A stretch of 64,000 bases of DNA from Novosphingobium rosa NBRC 15208 (GTDB taxonomy: Bacteria > Pseudomonadota > Alphaproteobacteria > Sphingomonadales > Sphingomonadaceae), in the NCBI RefSeq assembly GCF_001598555.1, contig NZ_BCZE01000006.1, positions 20,612-84,611 of the forward strand, given 5' to 3'. Shown here piece after piece: positions 1 to 7,481 of this stretch (its first letter is position 1; every line of letters begins with the position of its first letter). The translations under genes were made by a program, and so were the position numbers. The notes under the pieces are model-generated. The model searched no databases. It was not told where the DNA came from and worked only from the letters and a program-made list of their open reading frames with translations.

Positions 1-35
1 CCGGAACACCCGGGCCTTCCGGTCATTTTCGAGTC

Positions 36-965
36 ATGAACGACCAATCCCCGCTGATCCCCGCCCTGCCGCAGGGCGCTCCCCCTGAGGGTCTGATCCC
101 CATCGGCGCCCCGGGCGGGCTGGATGCCGCAATCAATCCGCAGGGCGCGGAACTCTGGTTCCTGCGCGACCGCGACGGCGGCCATCTGCTGTGGAACGGC
201 AATCCCGAGATCTGGTCGGGCCGCGCGCCGATCCTGTTTCCCATTGTCGGCCGCCTGCGCGATGACAGCTATCGCCATGATGGCCACGTCTACCGCCTGC
301 CCCGCCACGGCTTTGCCCGCCACGCGCGCTTCACGCCGGGCGCCCATGACGACAATCACGCCCTCTTCCGGCTGGAGGACAATGCCGAGACCCGCGCCGC
401 CTACCCATTCGCCTTCGCCCTGACGATCAGCTACGCCATCAACGGCAACACGCTCACCATCGGCGCCGAAGTGGCCAACCGCGGTGACACCCCCATGCCC
501 TTCAGCTTCGGGTTCCACCCCGCCCTGCGCTGGCCGCTCCCTCAAGGTGGCCTGCGCGCGGCGCATCGCATCCTGTTCGACAAGCCCGAAGCGCCCGACA
601 TCGCCCGCCTCGACAGCAACGGGCTCTTGGCGCGCAGCGAACCCTCGCCGCTGGAAGGGCAGGACCTTTGCCTGCGCGACGCGCTGTTCGAGCAGGACGC
701 GCTGATCTTTCCCGAAGTGAACAGCCACGCCTTGACCTACACCTCTCCCGGCGGCCCCGCGATCCGCCTCCAGACCGAGAACCTGCCCGACCTGGGCATC
801 TGGACCAAACCCGACGCCGACTTCATCTGCATCGAGCCATGGCAAGGCCACGCCGATGCGGACGATTTCGCGGGAGATATTTTCCAGAAGCCGGGCGTGC
901 TGGCACTGTCTCCCGGTGAGGTCTGGAAGGCCAGCGTCAGTCTGACTCACGAACGCTCCGCGTAG
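36..965 (+). CDS. aldose 1-epimerase family protein
   Basis: This 309-residue protein resembles the LacX/YeaD-like branch of aldose 1-epimerases (mutarotases), which interconvert alpha and beta anomers of hexoses in the cytoplasm. Visible family features are the early GAELWFLRD segment, the ILFPIVGRL strand, a conserved His near residue 91 (RHGFARH), a second His near 161 (FGFHPALRW) and a late Glu in FICIEPWQG that would act as the catalytic base. The ATG at 36 gives about 25 extra N-terminal residues before the usual family start. The gene stands alone: it is followed by an interspersed repeat and then a convergent gene. The family assignment is firm, the sugar is unknown. Confidence 0.85.
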   Translation: MNDQSPLIPALPQGAPPEGLIPIGAPGGLDAAINPQGAELWFLRDRDGGHLLWNGNPEIWSGRAPILFPIVGRLRDDSYRHDGHVYRLPRHGFARHARFTPGAHDDNHALFRLEDNAETRAAYPFAFALTISYAINGNTLTIGAEVANRGDTPMPFSFGFHPALRWPLPQGGLRAAHRILFDKPEAPDIARLDSNGLLARSEPSPLEGQDLCLRDALFEQDALIFPEVNSHALTYTSPGGPAIRLQTENLPDLGIWTKPDADFICIEPWQGHADADDFAGDIFQKPGVLALSPGEVWKASVSLTHERSA

Positions 966-982
966 AAGACGGAAAAAGACAA

Positions 983-1229
983 TGCGAGGGGGTTACCCCC
1001 TCGCGCTCCCATGACGTCTTCCGACGATAAGGCAGTGGCGCCGAAGCCTGGCCCCCAGCCTCTCCACCTGCGCGACATAAAGCGCCGCAGGCAATCAAAT
1101 CGGAGACCGACAGGCTGCGCCAGCAATCCCTGCCTGCGGCGCGGCAAACTCGCGCCTTAGCCGAACCCGATGCGCAACGCAGACACTCAAGGGATTGCAA
1201 AGGGCGATGGCCCTTTGCCCGCCGGAGGC
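983..1229 (+). repeat. hairpin-tipped interspersed repeat, copy 1
   Basis: This copy fills the space between two convergent genes. The left end is a hairpin at 984-1004 (arms GCGAGGGGG/CCCCCTCGC, loop TTA) followed by GCTCCCAT and the arm motif GACGTCTTCCGACG. The centre has an inverted pair GCGCCGCAGGC/GCCTGCGGCGC. The right arm carries CGATGCGCAACGCAGAC, and the right end is a hairpin at 1197-1218 (arms GCAAAGGGC/GCCCTTTGC, loop GATG). It has no open reading frame of its own. It may also act as a two-way terminator, although there are no T tracts. Confidence 0.8.
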
Positions 1230-2777
1230 CTACTTCCCTCCCTTACCCCCCGGAGCATAGGCAATACTCGCCTGCCCGCGCAACCAAACCGGCATGTAGA
1301 GCCCATTGGCATAAGGCGCCATCCGCCCGTTCTTCGCCTCGGCCAGATGCGCCTTGATGCGGAAATCGCCCTGCTGGCGCTCATCGATGGCGCGCTGGAT
1401 TTTAACGATCAGCTTGTTGTAATCGCGCGCGAAATTCTGCTGCAGAGCATCCGCCACCGCGCCGGAGAAGCCGGGGGAATTGGCGATGGCCAGCAGCAGG
1501 TCGCCGCCGGCATTGTCGGTGCCGCCGCTGACGGAGAGGTCGGTGAAATGGACCAGCTGGCTGCCGTCGGCGTTGTCAGGCTTGGCGGCGAACCAGATGC
1601 GGCCATGGGTGGCGCCTGCGGCACCGGACCCGGCAGAGGCCGTCACATCGGCGCCCACGGCGATGCGGCCCTTGCTGGCGCCGAAGACCTCGATGTTGCC
1701 GAAGCTGGCTGTCACCGGGCCGATGCCCGGCAGCACGAAGGGCTTGGCAGAACGCTTGGCCAGCGCCTTGTCCAGCACGGGCACAAGCTGGTCGTAATCG
1801 GCGAGGACGGGCGCGAAAATCTTCACCTGCTGGTCGGTGGGGGATGCCTTGCCCATCGCTGGCAAGGGGGTGGGCGCGGGATCGGCGGGGCGCTGGCCCA
1901 CAATCGCCTGCGTCAGCGCCACCATGCCAAGGTTGAGCGTCAGCCGGTTGCCGGCGATGGTGTAGCCGCCATAGTCGATGCGCTGGGGCACGATCCGCAT
2001 CCAGACCGGCGGATTGTCCTGATTGAGGTTCAGCACCGTAAAGCCCTTGGCCCAGAGGCCCTGCACCTGCTGGCGCAGGTTCAGCTTGTCGAGTTGCTCG
2101 GGCAATTTGGCCTGCAGCTTGGCGATCAGGGGTTTGAGCTTTTCGTCGGCCTTGTCGGTGAAGGTCACGCGCTGGCCCAGCAGATCGATGCCGGGCGGGG
2201 TGGACCAGTCATAGGCCAGGGCGATCTTGCCATGGGCGTGCCAGTCGGGGCTGAGCGAGAGGCTGATGCGCGCATGGGCCATGGCGCTGCCGGTGGCATG
2301 GGCATTGACCAGCCCGCCGACATTTTCCGCGCGCACATCGGCGGTGATCGGCAGATCGGCCACGATCACCTGACCTTGCCCATGCAGCGTGATCGCCCCG
2401 CGACGCGCGACGCCCACGATATGGCATTTCAGCTTGGGGGTGACGCCAATGTCCGCGCCGAACAGCCGGACCTTCTGAGGCTGCGCGCAGGTGGCGCCAG
2501 GCTGGTCGATGGTCCAGAGATCCTGCGGGATCTCCTGTTCCAGCAGCCGTTGCAGCACCCCCAGATCGCTGGAAAGCGGCACGGCAATGGTCGAGCTGAT
2601 CGCCGGGGGCACCGCCATCTCGGTCGCGCGCGGCGGCGGGCCGGAGGGGGCGCGGTGATGCCACATGGCATACCACAGCCCTCCGCCCCCCGCGACCAAT
2701 GCTGCGCCGAACAGCAGCAGCACGCGCTTGCCGGTGATGATGCGTCGGGATGGAGGCGCCCCGGCGTCAGCCGTCAT
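1230..2777 (-). CDS. DUF4403 family protein
   Basis: The product has 515 residues. A single hydrophobic segment near residues 17-35 (VLLLFGAALVAGGGGLWYAMW) anchors it, followed by a long periplasmic region with the DUF4403 pattern: IAVPLSSDLGVLQRLLEQEIP, then repeated beta-rich segments reminiscent of lipid-binding tubular folds. The function of the family is not known. The gene starts 3 nt after the ferritin-like gene stops, so the two are almost certainly co-transcribed and would both come under the stress-type promoter upstream of the ferritin-like gene. Identification is by overall pattern and length. Confidence 0.8.
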   Translation of the reverse strand: MTADAGAPPSRRIITGKRVLLLFGAALVAGGGGLWYAMWHHRAPSGPPPRATEMAVPPAISSTIAVPLSSDLGVLQRLLEQEIPQDLWTIDQPGATCAQPQKVRLFGADIGVTPKLKCHIVGVARRGAITLHGQGQVIVADLPITADVRAENVGGLVNAHATGSAMAHARISLSLSPDWHAHGKIALAYDWSTPPGIDLLGQRVTFTDKADEKLKPLIAKLQAKLPEQLDKLNLRQQVQGLWAKGFTVLNLNQDNPPVWMRIVPQRIDYGGYTIAGNRLTLNLGMVALTQAIVGQRPADPAPTPLPAMGKASPTDQQVKIFAPVLADYDQLVPVLDKALAKRSAKPFVLPGIGPVTASFGNIEVFGASKGRIAVGADVTASAGSGAAGATHGRIWFAAKPDNADGSQLVHFTDLSVSGGTDNAGGDLLLAIANSPGFSGAVADALQQNFARDYNKLIVKIQRAIDERQQGDFRIKAHLAEAKNGRMAPYANGLYMPVWLRGQASIAYAPGGKGGK

Positions 2778-2780
2778 CGA

Positions 2781-3317
2781 TCAGTTCTCGAGCAGATCGC
2801 GCAGCTCGTCGGCATGTTCCTCTTCCTGCGCCAGAATGCCTTCCAGCAGCACGCGGGTGGTGGGATCGCGATCGCCGATAAAGCGGATCAGCTCGCGATA
2901 GGCTTCCACCGCGATGCGCTCGGCGATGAGGTTCTCGCGGATCATGTCCTCGATGGACTCGCCGGTCTTGTATTCGGCGTGCGAGCGCTTGGTCAGCGTG
3001 GCGGGGTTGAGATCGGGCTCGCCGCCAAGCTGCACGATGCGTTCGGCCAGCTTTCCGGCATGGATCTGTTCCTCGCGGGCATGCTCAAGGAAATGGGCCT
3101 TGATCGGCTCGGCGATCACGCCGCTGATGCAATAGGCATGGCGCAGATAGCGCAGCACGCAGACCCATTCGGTGGCCAGAGCGCGGTTGAGCTGCTCGAC
3201 GATGATCGGGCGATCCTCCGGATAGCTTTCGGTGACCGGGCCTTGTTCGACATGCTTGCGCGCTTCGGCACGCAGCGTTTCGGTGGGGGTGAATGTGTCC
3301 TTGAGAAGCGTTGCCAT
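2781..3317 (-). CDS. ferritin-like di-iron protein (bacterioferritin type)
   Basis: The 178-residue four-helix protein has a full set of di-iron ligands at the expected spacing: Glu50, Glu83 with His86 (ExxH), Glu133, and Glu165 with His168 (ExxH). Such proteins store iron or remove peroxide and ferrous iron in the cytoplasm. The start chosen is the ATG at 3317, with AAAGGAG upstream; an in-frame start 11 codons earlier lacks a ribosome site. It is the first gene of an operon with the DUF4403 gene. A GGAAC-N16-CATT motif 32-56 nt upstream of the start suggests control by EcfG, which fits a protein protecting against oxidative stress. I cannot tell from sequence whether it binds haem. Confidence 0.85.
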   Translation of the reverse strand: MATLLKDTFTPTETLRAEARKHVEQGPVTESYPEDRPIIVEQLNRALATEWVCVLRYLRHAYCISGVIAEPIKAHFLEHAREEQIHAGKLAERIVQLGGEPDLNPATLTKRSHAEYKTGESIEDMIRENLIAERIAVEAYRELIRFIGDRDPTTRVLLEGILAQEEEHADELRDLLEN

Positions 3318-3348
3318 CACGGGCTCCTTTACCGGTCTGCCCTGATGC

Positions 3349-3373
3349 AATGCGCTGGACAGCGCTCTGTTCC
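3349..3373 (-). promoter_or_regulatory. candidate EcfG-type promoter of ferritin-like operon
   Basis: On the minus strand GGAAC (3373-3369) is followed after 16 nt by CATT (3352-3349). The same layout occurs upstream of ecfG, the nepR-like gene and the glycosyltransferase gene. It lies 32 nt from the ATG of the ferritin-like gene. Confidence 0.6.
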
Positions 3374-3386
3374 ACGGGCGCGAAAA

Positions 3387-3416
3387 GGGCGGGCCGCCTT
3401 GGGATGCGACCCGCCC
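3387..3416 (-). terminator. terminator of the alpha/beta hydrolase gene
   Basis: GGGCGGG (3387-3393) pairs with CCCGCCC (3410-3416). On the minus strand the stem is followed by a TTTT run (plus-strand AAAA at 3383-3386). It sits between the hydrolase stop and the next promoter. Confidence 0.7.
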
Positions 3417-3425
3417 GGCCCCGCC

Positions 3426-4334
3426 TTACAGCGAGGGCGCGACGACCATCTGCGCGGTGGCATCGTCGATCAGTTCCTGCCGCGTGGGGCCTTCGTTGAC
3501 CACGATGCCGCTGCCTTCGAGAAAGGCGATCAGATCGTTGGAGAGGCGGCGCGTCTGCGTGGCGAAAACGCCATGGGGTTCGCCATCATACTCCACCAGC
3601 ACGGCGCGCGGCAGGCGAGCGGCCACCTCATGCGCGGTGGCGGCGATGGGCACCGTCTTGTCCGCCGTGCCGTGGACGATCAGCGTGGGCACATGGATGC
3701 TGGGCAGATCGCCGCGGAAATCGGTGGTGGCAAAGGCGCGCGCGGCCTGCAGCGTGGGGCGCAGACCCGCCCGCATCGCCACCTGCAGGGCATTGTCCAG
3801 CACTTCCTGGCTGACCGGCTTTTCCAGCAGGCCGACGCCGAAGAACTGCTTGAAGAAACCGGCGAGGAAATGCGCGCGGTCGCCCAGCAGGCCCTTCTCG
3901 ATCTCGTCGAAGACCTCGAGCGGCACGCCCTCGGGATTGTCCGAGGTCTTGGGCATATAGGGCACCACCGAGCTGATCAGCGCCACCTGGCTGACCCCCT
4001 TGCCCTGATGGCGCGACATATAGCGTGCCACCTCGCCCCCGCCCATCGAGAAGCCGACCAGCGCCACATCGCGGCTGGCGCCGAAATGGGCCATCACATC
4101 GGCCAGATCATCGGCGAAGGTGTCGTAATGATAGCCGCCCGAGGGCTGGTCGGAGCGGCCGAAGCCGCGCCGGTCATAGGCAATGGCCTGAAAACCGGCA
4201 TCGGCGAGGCGGTTGGCGACCGGGTCCCAGCTGTCGGAAGAGAGCGGCCAGCCGTGGATCAGCACCACCGGGCGGCCCTGCCCCCAGGCTTTGGCGAAAA
4301 GCTGCGTGCCATCGCGGGTTTCGACCATCGTCAT
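3426..4334 (-). CDS. alpha/beta hydrolase (non-haem chloroperoxidase-like)
   Basis: This 302-residue alpha/beta hydrolase has the oxyanion region LIHGWPLSSDSW near residues 25-36, the nucleophile elbow GFSMGGG with Ser96, an acid in VHGTADKTVP and the catalytic His in GEPHGVF. It belongs to the group annotated as non-haem chloroperoxidases or esterases, and the natural substrate cannot be read from the sequence. The ATG at 4334 was chosen because GGAGA lies 7 nt upstream; the open frame extends much further but without a start signal. It is a single gene bounded by terminator-like hairpins on both sides. Confidence 0.85.
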   Translation of the reverse strand: MTMVETRDGTQLFAKAWGQGRPVVLIHGWPLSSDSWDPVANRLADAGFQAIAYDRRGFGRSDQPSGGYHYDTFADDLADVMAHFGASRDVALVGFSMGGGEVARYMSRHQGKGVSQVALISSVVPYMPKTSDNPEGVPLEVFDEIEKGLLGDRAHFLAGFFKQFFGVGLLEKPVSQEVLDNALQVAMRAGLRPTLQAARAFATTDFRGDLPSIHVPTLIVHGTADKTVPIAATAHEVAARLPRAVLVEYDGEPHGVFATQTRRLSNDLIAFLEGSGIVVNEGPTRQELIDDATAQMVVAPSL

Positions 4335-4462
4335 CGGCGTGTCTCCCATCGGCGCGCCGCATCGGGCGCGCAGGTTGCTGCATGCCGTTTCCAAGTCTTC
4401 ACGCGGCGATTTGGTCCCGCGCCGCAGCCTGTGCGCGGCAGGGCGTGGCGTACAAAAGCCAA

Positions 4463-4494
4463 CGCCGCCGCCCCGCTGATGCGGAACGGCGGCG
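4463..4494 (-). terminator. hairpin terminator after small lipoprotein gene
   Basis: CGCCGCCG (4463-4470) pairs with CGGCGGCG (4487-4494), and a TTTT run follows a few bases further along on the minus strand. It lies 25 nt after the lipoprotein stop codon. Confidence 0.6.
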
Positions 4495-4518
4495 CTGTCT
4501 GCGCACCAATCGGCTGGA

Positions 4519-4818
4519 TTACTTGCGCAGGTCTTTGGAGGCCTTGGCGGCTGCCGTGCTGGCATCGCTGGCCGCATCGGCGGCGGCGGCCTTGCTCTGC
4601 TTGGCCAGTTCCTTGCCCGAAGCCTCGATGCTGTCGGCGGTGTGGCTGGCCGCATCGCCGATCTTGCCGAGACCGGCCTGCAAATCCTTGCCCGCGCTGC
4701 TCAGCGCCGCATCGGCCTGCGCCGAATCCGAAGCCTGCGAGGCCGTGTCAGGCTTGGAGCAGGCCGAAACGCCCGCCACCAGCGCCAAGGCGGCCATCCC
4801 CGTCAAAAGCTTGTTCAT
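4519..4818 (-). CDS. small Ala/Ser/Asp-rich lipoprotein
   Basis: The 99-residue product has a lipoprotein signal peptide (MNKLLTGMAALALVAG) with a lipobox ending GVSAC near residue 20. The mature part is an Ala/Ser/Asp/Lys-rich amphipathic region (KDLQAGLGKIGDAASHTADSI onward) likely to form a helix. It resembles small entericidin-like or coiled-coil envelope lipoproteins but I do not recognise a named family. It starts 27 nt after the GlsB-like gene and is probably co-transcribed with it, so it would share that gene's stress-type promoter. Confidence 0.7.
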   Translation of the reverse strand: MNKLLTGMAALALVAGVSACSKPDTASQASDSAQADAALSSAGKDLQAGLGKIGDAASHTADSIEASGKELAKQSKAAAADAASDASTAAAKASKDLRK

Positions 4819-4844
4819 GGCATTTTCCCCGTGATGGCGGCCGC

Positions 4845-5096
4845 TCAGGTCAATGACCCGCGACGCACCAGATTGACGATGGCCAGCAAAACGATGGCCC
4901 CCAGCAGCGAGACCGCGAAGGTGCCCACCGTCAGCGGGCTGTTGTTGATGTCACCACGCGCGAAAATCGCGCCGCCAATGGCCGAACCCACGATGCCGAC
5001 CACGATGTTGCCGATCAGTCCAAAGCTCTCGCGCATGATCATGCCTGCCAGAGAGCCGACCACGGCACCGATCAACAGCCAGATAAGGATACCCAT
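4845..5096 (-). CDS. GlsB/YeaQ/YmgE family stress response membrane protein
   Basis: This 83-residue protein has three hydrophobic helices with glycine-rich packing (LLIGAVVGSLAGMI, GNIVVGIVGSAIGGAIF, FAVSLLGAIVLLAIV), which is the layout of the transglycosylase-associated/YeaQ family in the inner membrane. Family members are general stress proteins of unknown biochemical role. A GGAAC-N17-GTT motif begins 70 nt upstream of the ATG. It is the first gene of a two-gene unit with the small lipoprotein. Confidence 0.9.
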   Translation of the reverse strand: MGILIWLLIGAVVGSLAGMIMRESFGLIGNIVVGIVGSAIGGAIFARGDINNSPLTVGTFAVSLLGAIVLLAIVNLVRRGSLT

Positions 5097-5139
5097 TGTA
5101 CCGTCTCCTCAAGTTGCGCCAAACCTTGCTATGGTCGAT

Positions 5140-5166
5140 GGAACAGGAGACCCCGAGCAATGTTCC
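5140..5166. promoter_or_regulatory. candidate bidirectional EcfG-type promoter
   Basis: The plus strand reads GGAAC (5140-5144), 17 nt, GTTCC (5162-5166). Because GTTCC is the reverse complement of GGAAC, each strand carries a complete GGAAC-N16-TGTT promoter-like motif. One would serve the GlsB-like gene to the left, the other the kinase operon starting 35 nt to the right. Confidence 0.65.
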
Positions 5167-5200
5167 ATCGCCACGATAAGGGGATAGCGAGAATGGCGAC

Positions 5201-5563
5201 GTGACGTTCCGTGCCGGAAAGGCGGCCCACCGGGGGCGTGAATGGCGTTTGCCCCGTCGCCCGGGCCTGTTTGCCGCACTGTCCGGCGCGGCGCTGCTGG
5301 CCGGTTGCACCCCTTCGGACGGTCAGGACTGGCATGGCTACACCTATCCCGATGTGATGAGCGATGCCCCGCCACACGTCAGCGGGCCTTACAGCGACGG
5401 GCCGCAATGCCTTGCCGCCCTGCGCTCCGCCAACGCGCGCGCGGCCAGCATGAGCCGCCCCCGCTCCGCCGGTTTCGCCTGCGCGCGCGGCTGCAGCCTG
5501 TCGGCGCAGGACAAGGGTTCGGGCGACAGGCTCGTCACCGATTGCCAGGAGGTGCTGCGCTGA
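5201..5563 (+). CDS. small Cys-containing lipoprotein, first gene of kinase operon
   Basis: The 120-residue product has an arginine-rich N-terminus, a hydrophobic segment (LFAALSGAALLAG) and a lipobox with Cys near residue 35 (LLAGC), so it is probably an envelope lipoprotein. The mature part has further cysteines (QCLAAL, FACARGCSLS, TDCQEV). No named family is recognised. The start is a GTG, chosen because no ATG lies in frame. Its stop overlaps the start of the histidine kinase gene (TGATG), so the two are translationally coupled, and it could be an accessory to the sensor. Confidence 0.65.
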   Translation: MTFRAGKAAHRGREWRLPRRPGLFAALSGAALLAGCTPSDGQDWHGYTYPDVMSDAPPHVSGPYSDGPQCLAALRSANARAASMSRPRSAGFACARGCSLSAQDKGSGDRLVTDCQEVLR

Positions 5564-7035
5564 TGCCTCAGGGCCAGGCCGCGCAGCGCCGTTTCCGCCG
5601 CTCGCTGATGCGGTTCATGGGGCTGGGCTTTGCCGCGCTGCTGGGCGTGGTGATCTCCGCGGGCGTGCTGATGGCGATGAACCAGCGCCAGACCAGGCTG
5701 ATCGCCCATACCTATCAGGTGCAGAGCCAGATCATCGCGCTGCGGCTGGCCTCGACCAGGCTGGTGGCCGCCAATCTGCGCCGCAATCAGGATCTGACCA
5801 TCGAGAGCGAGGGGCCGCTCACCGCGGCACGCACCCAACTCGATCAGAGCATCGCGCGACTGGCCATGCTGACCGCCGACAATCCGCGCCAGCAGGCCCG
5901 CATCCCGCTGCTCACCGCCATCGCGGCGCAGATCGAAGTGCAGGCGGGGCTGCCCGTCCAAGGCGCTCTGATAACGGGCGCGCTGGTTGATCGGCCCAAC
6001 AATCTGATCTTCCGCATCACCCGCGCGATGCAAACACATGAGGACCAGTTGCTGGCCTATCGCAGCGCCCGCCAGCATGGCATCGAGCGGGGCTTCTACA
6101 TCGCCTTGGGCCTGACCGGCCTGTTGCTGGTGGCGATGGGCACGCTGACCTTCACCACCATCCAGACCTACACGCGTGAGATCGATGCCCAGCGCCAGGC
6201 GCTGCGCATGGCCAACACCGGTCTGGAAGCCGCCGTGCAGGAACGCACCGCCGAGCTGAAACGCGCCAACAGCGAGATCCAGCGCTTCGCCTATATCGTC
6301 AGCCACGATCTGCGTTCGCCGCTGGTCAATGTGATGGGCTTCACCGCCGAAATGGAGACCGCCACCCGGACGCTGACCAGCCTGCTGGACAAGGCGCAGG
6401 AAGAACGCCCCGACACCATCGCCCCGGCCACCGTCACCATCATCCGCGAGGATCTGCCCGAGGCCATCCGCTTCATCCGCACCTCCACCGAGAAGATGGA
6501 CCGGTTGATCAATGCCATTCTGCGCCTTTCGCGCCTCGGGCGGCGGGAGATCGCGCCGGAATGGCTCGATATGGACACAGTGGTGCAGGGCGTGATCGAC
6601 ACGCTGCATATGCGGATCGAGGAGACCGGCGCGCAGGTGGAGATCGCCTCCCCCCTGCCCCGCATCTTCAGCGACCGCATGGGGCTGGAGCAGATGATCG
6701 CCAATCTGGTCGAAAATGCGCTGAAATATGGCGCGGGCGCCGCCCCGCCGCAGATCCGCATCGCGGGCCGCGCAGTCGGCGAGCATATCGAGATCAGCGT
6801 GGCCGACCAGGGCCGGGGCATCGACCCGCGCGATCATGAGCGCGTCTTCGACCTGTTCCGCCGCTCCGGCCAGCAGGACCGGCCCGGCGAGGGCATCGGG
6901 CTGGCCCATGTGCGCGCGCTGGCCTATCGGCTGGATGGCACGGTCACGCTCGATTCCGCGCTTGGCAAGGGTGCCATCTTCACCATACACCTGCCCCGTC
7001 ATCACTCCGGATCGCAAAGCTCCCCCCAGCCATGA
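5563..7035 (+). CDS. membrane sensor histidine kinase, CHASE3-like
   Basis: This 490-residue kinase has a membrane helix near residues 18-38, a helical extracytoplasmic region of about 140 residues of the CHASE3 type, a second membrane helix (ALGLTGLLLVAMGTLTF), a coiled linker, then HisKA with FAYIVSHDLRSPL and HATPase_c with N-box NLVENALKYG and glycine boxes DQGRGID and GEGIGLAHV. All catalytic motifs are intact. The ATG at 5563 overlaps the previous stop and has AGGAGG upstream; the longer open frame runs through the lipoprotein gene. The next gene overlaps by 4 nt and encodes a single-domain regulator, its likely phosphoacceptor. Confidence 0.9.
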   Translation: MPQGQAAQRRFRRSLMRFMGLGFAALLGVVISAGVLMAMNQRQTRLIAHTYQVQSQIIALRLASTRLVAANLRRNQDLTIESEGPLTAARTQLDQSIARLAMLTADNPRQQARIPLLTAIAAQIEVQAGLPVQGALITGALVDRPNNLIFRITRAMQTHEDQLLAYRSARQHGIERGFYIALGLTGLLLVAMGTLTFTTIQTYTREIDAQRQALRMANTGLEAAVQERTAELKRANSEIQRFAYIVSHDLRSPLVNVMGFTAEMETATRTLTSLLDKAQEERPDTIAPATVTIIREDLPEAIRFIRTSTEKMDRLINAILRLSRLGRREIAPEWLDMDTVVQGVIDTLHMRIEETGAQVEIASPLPRIFSDRMGLEQMIANLVENALKYGAGAAPPQIRIAGRAVGEHIEISVADQGRGIDPRDHERVFDLFRRSGQQDRPGEGIGLAHVRALAYRLDGTVTLDSALGKGAIFTIHLPRHHSGSQSSPQP

Positions 7036-7481
7036 CCACGCACCAGACCCATCACAGCGTCACCATCATCATGATCGAGGACGATGAAGGCCATGCCTTG
7101 CTGATCGAGAAGAACATCCGCCGCGCCGGGATTTCCAACGAGATCGTTCATCTTTCCAACGGCCATGACGCGCTGGAGTTCATCTTCAACGCTCCCCAAG
7201 GCCCGCTGCACAATGGCCCGGCGCTGATCCTGCTGGACCTCAACCTGCCGGACATGAGCGGGATCGACATCCTGACGAAGATCAAGTCCGAGGAGCATCT
7301 GCGCCGCACCCCCGTGGTGGTGTTGACCACCACCGACGACAAGCATGAGATCGAGCGCTGCTACGATCTGGGCTGCAATGTCTACATCACCAAGCCGGTG
7401 AATTACGAGAATTTCGCCGCCGCCATCCGCCAGCTGGGCCTGTTCCTCTCGGTGATCCAGGTGCCGGACGCCGGGCTCTGA
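7032..7481 (+). CDS. single-domain response regulator (Rcp1-like)
   Basis: The 149-residue protein is one receiver domain with the acidic pocket IEDDEGHA, the phosphoacceptor Asp in LILLDLNLPDMSG, a Thr in VVVLTTTDD and the conserved Lys in YITKPVNY. The extended loop after strand 3 and the overall match put it with Rcp1-type regulators found beside phytochrome-like kinases. There is no output domain, so it acts by protein contact or phosphate relay. The start overlaps the kinase stop (ATGA) and its own stop overlaps the following HisKA_2 kinase, giving a tightly coupled signalling operon. Confidence 0.9.
   Translation: MTTHQTHHSVTIIMIEDDEGHALLIEKNIRRAGISNEIVHLSNGHDALEFIFNAPQGPLHNGPALILLDLNLPDMSGIDILTKIKSEEHLRRTPVVVLTTTDDKHEIERCYDLGCNVYITKPVNYENFAAAIRQLGLFLSVIQVPDAGL

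Noticed and set aside
984..1004. Repeat-end hairpins as ordinary intrinsic terminators
   Set aside because: They lack T tracts, occur in pairs at both ends of a shared sequence and also lie between co-directional genes, so they are better treated as parts of a repeat family.
1170..4856. A 1228-residue open frame on the plus strand
   Set aside because: It is antisense to DUF4403, ferritin-like, hydrolase and lipoprotein genes, has no known domain and reflects the high GC content.
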